Source: UBA2283 sp041658955 (lineage in GTDB: Bacteria > Patescibacteriota > Microgenomatia > UBA12405). From it: a stretch of DNA of 34,219 nucleotides. Location: the NCBI GenBank assembly GCA_041658955.1, contig JBAZZE010000011.1:1-34219 (forward strand). The letters are read 5' to 3'. Shown here one piece after another: positions 30,783 through 34,219 of the stretch (positions are counted from its first letter, which is position 1; the number at the start of each line of letters is the position of its first letter). Under the pieces are notes generated by a model. That model was not told the DNA's origin and searched no databases. It was given only the letters and a program-made list of their open reading frames with translations. The translations under genes were made by a program, and so were the position numbers.

Positions 30783-30926
30783 AACCTATGAAACGGTATC
30801 CCGCCGTGGAGGTGACTATGAAAATAGTTCCGGAACTCTCCGTTAAGAAGAAACGAAGTAAAATCTAGGGTGGTACCATCCCGTAAGGGGTCCCTAAAAA
30901 TATTATAAATGTTTTTAGATGGACCT
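30783..30926 (+). ncRNA. Very short T-box-like riboswitch leader upstream of csaA-proS
   Basis: The T-box signature AGGGTGGTACC lies at 30867-30877. It folds as an antiterminator-type element: AGGG (30867-30870) with CCCT (30892-30895), a 7-nt bulge TGGTACC that includes the TGGT expected to pair with a tRNA 3' end bearing discriminator A, and an upper stem ATCCC/GGGGT closed by a GTAA loop. Upstream is a compact stem I: AACGG/CCGTT (30792-30796, 30840-30844), GGAG/CTCT, an internal loop containing CCG (30830-30832, a proline codon) followed by GGAA, and a top stem ACTAT-GAAA-ATAGT. No stems II/III and no terminator are seen. Instead GATGGACC (30918-30925), just before the csaA AUG, can pair with GGTACCATC, suggesting translational control. 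Confidence 0.7.
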
Positions 30927-31262
30927 ATGGCTACATACGATGACTTCGTCAAACTCGATATTCGTGTCGGTAAAGTAATTTCCGTTGAAGATTTTCCCGA
31001 AGCCAAAAAACCAGCCTACAAACTGACAATTGATTTTGGTGTAGAGATAGGCATAAAACACTCAAGCGTTCAGATAGTAAAACACTATTCTAAAGATCAG
31101 CTAATCAACAAGTTAATCTTAGGAGTTGTCAACTTTCCACCTCGGCAAATCGGTCCATTCATGTCAGAATCTCTAACCTTAGGTGTCCCTGATGAAAATG
31201 GAGACTGTATTCTTATCACTCCAGATAAAGATAAAGCTGTTATTGGCGGTAAATTATTCTAA
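30927..31262 (+). CDS. csaA: CsaA-like tRNA-binding / chaperone protein
   Basis: A 111-aa EMAP/Trbp111-type OB-fold protein closely resembling CsaA: YDDFVKLDIRVGKVISVEDFPEAKKPAYKL, then DFGVEIGIKHSSVQI and VVNFPPRQIGPFMSE, then the end region of the fold. CsaA homologues bind tRNA as dimers and were also described as export-related chaperones. ATG 30927 was chosen over the in-frame ATG at 30909 because it matches the family start (MAxxDDF) and because the leader helix would end 1 nt before it. It sits between the T-box-like leader and proS. Confidence 0.9.
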   Translation: MATYDDFVKLDIRVGKVISVEDFPEAKKPAYKLTIDFGVEIGIKHSSVQIVKHYSKDQLINKLILGVVNFPPRQIGPFMSESLTLGVPDENGDCILITPDKDKAVIGGKLF

Positions 31263-31265
31263 AAT
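31260..31265 (+). promoter_or_regulatory. Possible internal -10 for proS
   Basis: TAAAAT overlaps the csaA stop codon and ends exactly 6 nt before the proS ATG at 31272. If active, it would let proS escape control by the upstream leader. Confidence 0.35.
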
Positions 31266-31271
31266 ATAACT

Positions 31272-32693
31272 ATGGCAAAAACTCAACTCGCAGATTTTAA
31301 TACAAGTCTTTCTGAATGGTTCAACGATGTCGTCCTCAAAGCTGAACTAGCTGACTATGCCCCTGTTAAAGGTTGTATGGTTATCCGCCCTTATGGCTAC
31401 GCACTCTGGGAATCTATTCAACAATTCATGGATAAACGCATAAAGGAAAGGGGAGTCAAAAACGCCTATTTCCCTTTGTTTATTCCTATGCACTTTTTGG
31501 AAAAAGAAAAGGAACATGTCGCTGGGTTTGCTCCAGAATTAGCTGTCGTCACTATCGGAGGTGGTGAAGAATTAACTGAAAAACTAGCAGTTCGGCCTAC
31601 TTCCGAAACCATTATGTACGAAATGTACAAGAAGTGGACCAGCTCTTGGCGCGATCTTCCTATATTAGTTAACCAATGGTGCAATATTGTTCGTTGGGAA
31701 AAACGTACCTATTTATTTTTAAGAACTTCAGAATTTCTTTGGCAAGAAGGTCACTGTGCCCATGCTACTCACGAAGAAAACATGGATACTGTCATGTGGG
31801 CTCTAAACATGTACGAACAAACCTACAACGAGCACTTAGCAATTTATGGTGTCAAAGGTCGCAAAAGTAACAGTGAAAAATTTGCTGGAGCTGGGGACAC
31901 TTATACTTTTGAAAGTTTGATGCCAAACGGTAAGTCTCTTCAGTCTTGTACCAGTCACGATTTAGGTCAGAATTTTTCCAAGTCATTCGATTGGTCAGTT
32001 CAGGGTAAAAATGGAGAAAAAATTTATCCTCACCAAAATTCTTGGGGTTTTTCTACCCGTAGTATAGGTGGATTGATTATGGCCCATGGTGATGTAAATG
32101 GTTTGGTATTACCACCTTCTGTTGCCCCAACTCAAGTAGTTATTGTCCCGATTCCGGCTCATGAAAAAGCGGCAGTCAAAGCTCAAGAAATTTTTCAAGA
32201 ATTAAAAACAAACTACCGTGTCGAAGTTGATGAGCGCGAAGGTGAAAGTGCTGGTTTCAAGTTTAATAAATGGGAATTAAAAGGGGTGCCATTGCGAATT
32301 GAAATAGGTGACCGTGATGTCGATGGTGGTACAGTCATTATTTGTCGTCGTGATACTAGTGAAAAAATAACCGTACCTTTTGACAAAATCAGTTCGACAA
32401 TTGCCACACTAGCTAAAGAAATCCAAGTTGGTTTATTTGAAAAACATAAACAATTTACTCTTGACCACACTTACAAAGTTGATAGCTATGATGATTTCAA
32501 AAAAGTCATGGAAACTAGTCGAGGATTTATTTCTGCTCATTGGTGTGAGAATCCCGAATGTGAGGCAAAAATAAAAACTGAAACCAGAGCCACAACTCGT
32601 TGTTTACCGTTAGATGCTCCAGAAGAATCGGGTAAATGTGTCGGTTGCGGCGGAACATCATCTCACCGTTGGCTCTTTGGGTTGTCCTACTAA
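31272..32693 (+). CDS. proS: Prolyl-tRNA synthetase, archaeal/eukaryal-type (ProS type 3)
   Basis: A 473-aa class II synthetase that charges tRNA(Pro). Motif 1 region: GCMVIRPYGYALWESIQQ. TxE loop: AVRPTSETIMYEMY. Motif 2: RTYLFLRTSEFLWQEGHCAH. Motif 3: GWG-like NSWGFSTRSIGGLIMAHGD. An anticodon-binding domain follows (VVIVPIPAHEKAAVKAQEIFQEL in outline). A C-terminal zinc domain has cysteines in WCENPEC and KCVGCG. There is no bacterial-type editing insertion, so this is the short form also found in archaea and some bacteria. It starts 9 nt after csaA; ftsK follows after 25 nt. Confidence 0.96.
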   Translation: MAKTQLADFNTSLSEWFNDVVLKAELADYAPVKGCMVIRPYGYALWESIQQFMDKRIKERGVKNAYFPLFIPMHFLEKEKEHVAGFAPELAVVTIGGGEELTEKLAVRPTSETIMYEMYKKWTSSWRDLPILVNQWCNIVRWEKRTYLFLRTSEFLWQEGHCAHATHEENMDTVMWALNMYEQTYNEHLAIYGVKGRKSNSEKFAGAGDTYTFESLMPNGKSLQSCTSHDLGQNFSKSFDWSVQGKNGEKIYPHQNSWGFSTRSIGGLIMAHGDVNGLVLPPSVAPTQVVIVPIPAHEKAAVKAQEIFQELKTNYRVEVDEREGESAGFKFNKWELKGVPLRIEIGDRDVDGGTVIICRRDTSEKITVPFDKISSTIATLAKEIQVGLFEKHKQFTLDHTYKVDSYDDFKKVMETSRGFISAHWCENPECEAKIKTETRATTRCLPLDAPEESGKCVGCGGTSSHRWLFGLSY

Positions 32694-32706
32694 GCTCAAT
32701 ATAATA

Positions 32707-32712
32707 TATACT
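32707..32712 (+). promoter_or_regulatory. -10 element for ftsK
   Basis: TATACT ends exactly 6 nt before the ftsK ATG at 32719, predicting a leaderless mRNA. TTGTCC at 32682-32687 is a distant, weak -35 candidate (19-nt spacer). Confidence 0.5.
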
Positions 32713-32718
32713 GTATTT

Positions 32719-34219
32719 ATGCCCAAACGTGGTCGAAAAAAGCGAGGTCTATTTCCTCGTGTTCAGCTCAAGCCAGAGACAATTCAAACCATACTATTTG
32801 TGTTTTTTATTGTCCTAACTTTAATCTCTGTCGTGTCCTTTTTGCAAATAGGTCCTATCCCCACCCAGTACAACTATATTCTGATGCAGTATTTTGGTTT
32901 TGGCTCTATTATGGTGCCTTTTTTGCTATTGCTCATTTCTTTTTCATTTTCAAAACTGAAGTTTCCTCTTAAAGAAGCCAATGTCCCTTTGGGATTTTCG
33001 GTCATGTTCATCTCTATTATTAGTTTATTCCGACAGGGGACTATTGGAGACTTTTTTTGGCTCCAAGTGCTCACCTTGTTTGGACAAGTGCCCACCTTCT
33101 TAATCTTTATTTTTTCATTCATAGTCGGGTTTGTAGTTCTTTTCGACACTGATATTGGTTCAATTATTAAGTTCTTAGTTAAGATTTTTCTGATAGTCAA
33201 GAAATACACTGTTGGCGAAGCCAGAAAATTAGTTAAAGAGAAAAAATCCAAAACGAGCTCGGCCCCGGTCTATATTCAAGACGAATTGACTTCTCAAAAA
33301 CAAACTAAAGAAAAAGATGAAATAGGGGTGGTTAATATTGCTCCGGTATTTAAAGCAAATCCATCTTCTAACCAAGCCTCATCCACTTCCTTAAAATCTA
33401 AAGATACCCAGATTTGGCAATACCCATCACTATCATTATTTGACGATACTCCTGGTGCAAAAGCCGACCGAGGTGATGTTCGCAAAAATGCCCAAACTAT
33501 CGAGAAAACTCTAGAGTCATTTGGTATTACAGCCCGAGTTGCCGATGTCAACAATAGCCCTTCAGTCACTCAATATGCCCTAGAAGTTGCTCTAGGTACC
33601 AAACTCGCCAAGATAGTCAGCCTTAGTAATGATTTGGCTATGGCCTTGGCTGCACCCGGCGGTCAAATTCGCGTCGAAGCTCCTATTCCTGGCAAATCAC
33701 TAGTCGGTATCGAAGTTCCCAACCGTTCATTGGAAGTTGTTCCAATTAGGGCAATTTTGGCCTCTGATGCCATGAATGGTGCCAAATCAAAAATTTCTGT
33801 CCCACTTGGTCTAGATGTTGCCGGCCAACCTCGAATTGCCGATATTGCTAAGATGCCTCATGTTCTTATTGCTGGACAAACTGGTTCCGGAAAATCAGTT
33901 TGTGTAAACTCCTGGATCTCTACCATGCTCTATCGATCATCTCCATCAGAATTGAGAATGATTATGGTCGATCCTAAGCGGGTTGAACTTACACCTTACA
34001 ATGGAATTCCTCATCTTTTAACTCCGGTAATTGTCGAACCAGAAAAAGTAATTTCTGCCCTCAAATGGGCAGTTAAAGAAATGGAAAACCGCTACAAAAC
34101 CTTTACTGAAGTCGGTGCCAAAAACATCGAGAGCTACAACAATCTAGCAGGTTTCCAATCTATGCCCTACATTGTCATTGTTATCGATGAGTTAGCTGAA
34201 ATCATGTTATTTTCTCCAT
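32719..34219 (+). CDS. ftsK: DNA translocase FtsK/SpoIIIE (3' end outside window)
   Basis: A DNA pump for chromosome segregation at division, cut by the right edge after 500 codons. A basic N-terminus (MPKRGRKKRGLFPR) is followed by about four membrane helices (residues roughly 26-46, 55-75, 90-105 and 118-138), fewer residues than E. coli's N-terminal domain. A charged linker runs from about 150 to 240. The motor begins near 240 (KTLESFGITARVADVNNSPSVTQYALE in outline), with GKSLVGIEVPN, Walker A GQTGSGKS (386-393), MVDPKRVEL and Walker B VIVIDELAE near 484. The gamma domain would lie beyond the window. Confidence 0.95.
   Translation, partial: MPKRGRKKRGLFPRVQLKPETIQTILFVFFIVLTLISVVSFLQIGPIPTQYNYILMQYFGFGSIMVPFLLLLISFSFSKLKFPLKEANVPLGFSVMFISIISLFRQGTIGDFFWLQVLTLFGQVPTFLIFIFSFIVGFVVLFDTDIGSIIKFLVKIFLIVKKYTVGEARKLVKEKKSKTSSAPVYIQDELTSQKQTKEKDEIGVVNIAPVFKANPSSNQASSTSLKSKDTQIWQYPSLSLFDDTPGAKADRGDVRKNAQTIEKTLESFGITARVADVNNSPSVTQYALEVALGTKLAKIVSLSNDLAMALAAPGGQIRVEAPIPGKSLVGIEVPNRSLEVVPIRAILASDAMNGAKSKISVPLGLDVAGQPRIADIAKMPHVLIAGQTGSGKSVCVNSWISTMLYRSSPSELRMIMVDPKRVELTPYNGIPHLLTPVIVEPEKVISALKWAVKEMENRYKTFTEVGAKNIESYNNLAGFQSMPYIVIVIDELAEIMLFSP

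Noticed and set aside
30896..30916. Transcription terminator in the T-box-like leader
   Set aside because: The only T-run (30912-30916) follows an A/T-only sequence with no GC stem, so a terminator-type switch is not supported.
30909..30926. Upstream csaA start ATG at 30909
   Set aside because: It adds six residues not typical of CsaA and places the leader's predicted sequestering helix inside the gene; ATG 30927 fits both the family start and the leader.
1..34219. Recoded UGA codons as in Gracilibacteria/Absconditabacteria
   Set aside because: TGA ends gatA, the NUDIX gene and the small gene before dnaJ in natural positions, and no conserved protein has an internal TGA.

Overview
The window is a gene-dense, AT-rich bacterial chromosome segment. 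I infer a Candidate Phyla Radiation (Patescibacteria) genome, most likely a Microgenomates-type lineage. The basis is compact, often overlapping genes, several housekeeping proteins that are short for their families (HrcA 246 aa, IF-2 476 aa, PcrA 629 aa), almost no Shine-Dalgarno sequences, and many small orphan genes. TAA, TAG and TGA all end genes, so the code is the standard bacterial one and not the UGA-glycine code of Gracilibacteria/Absconditabacteria. There is no rRNA gene to place the lineage firmly, and I found no rRNA, tRNA, CRISPR array, prophage or insertion sequence.

Layout. 1-3672: the end of a DUF2298 membrane protein, a PcrA/UvrD helicase and a FemAB-type peptidoglycan bridge enzyme. 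3655-4512 (minus): an EamA/DMT transporter, divergent from the gatC-gatA-DUF218-NUDIX-gatB operon (4537-8852), which makes the tRNA amidotransferase and is followed by a small cysteine protein. 9130-12180: a second UvrD-like helicase fused to a PD-(D/E)XK nuclease. It converges on a minus-strand beta-propeller gene (12188-13282) that is divergent from rmuC (13307). 14331-18931: a small membrane protein, then hrcA-grpE-dnaK behind a sigma70-type promoter with a CIRCE-like operator, a terminator, and a small membrane protein coupled to a zinc-finger-less dnaJ. 19020-23157: nusA, infB, a DHH-like protein that seems to have lost its catalytic residues, and two small orphans. 23271-25783: rpsO-pnp. 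25800-26778: a 32-cysteine membrane-anchored protein between two identical terminators. 26819-28731: an orphan, a Lon-like ATPase with no protease domain, and an overlapping 36-aa membrane microprotein. 28893-34219: an RNase J lacking one metal-ligand histidine, then csaA-proS behind a very short T-box-like leader, then ftsK running off the end.

The most interesting material is regulatory. (1) A compact T-box-like leader before csaA-proS has the T-box signature, a foldable antiterminator-type helix, a proline codon in a specifier-like loop, and a mutually exclusive helix that would cover the region just before the csaA AUG. (2) Many genes have a -10 hexamer ending only 5-11 nt (most often exactly 6 nt) before the start codon, which predicts leaderless mRNAs. 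(3) Two divergent gene pairs are both separated by exactly 24 bp, with overlapping -10 elements. (4) A second promoter style, with a TGn-extended -10, precedes long structured leaders of nusA, rpsO and csaA-proS. In the nusA leader, an intrinsic terminator lies between promoter and gene, suggesting autoregulated attenuation.

Together the genes cover information processing (amidotransferase, ProRS, IF-2, S15, NusA), RNA decay (PNPase, RNase J), protein quality control (HrcA, GrpE, DnaK, DnaJ, Lon-like ATPase), DNA repair and segregation (two helicases, RmuC, FtsK) and the cell envelope (FemAB, DUF2298, the cysteine-rich protein).
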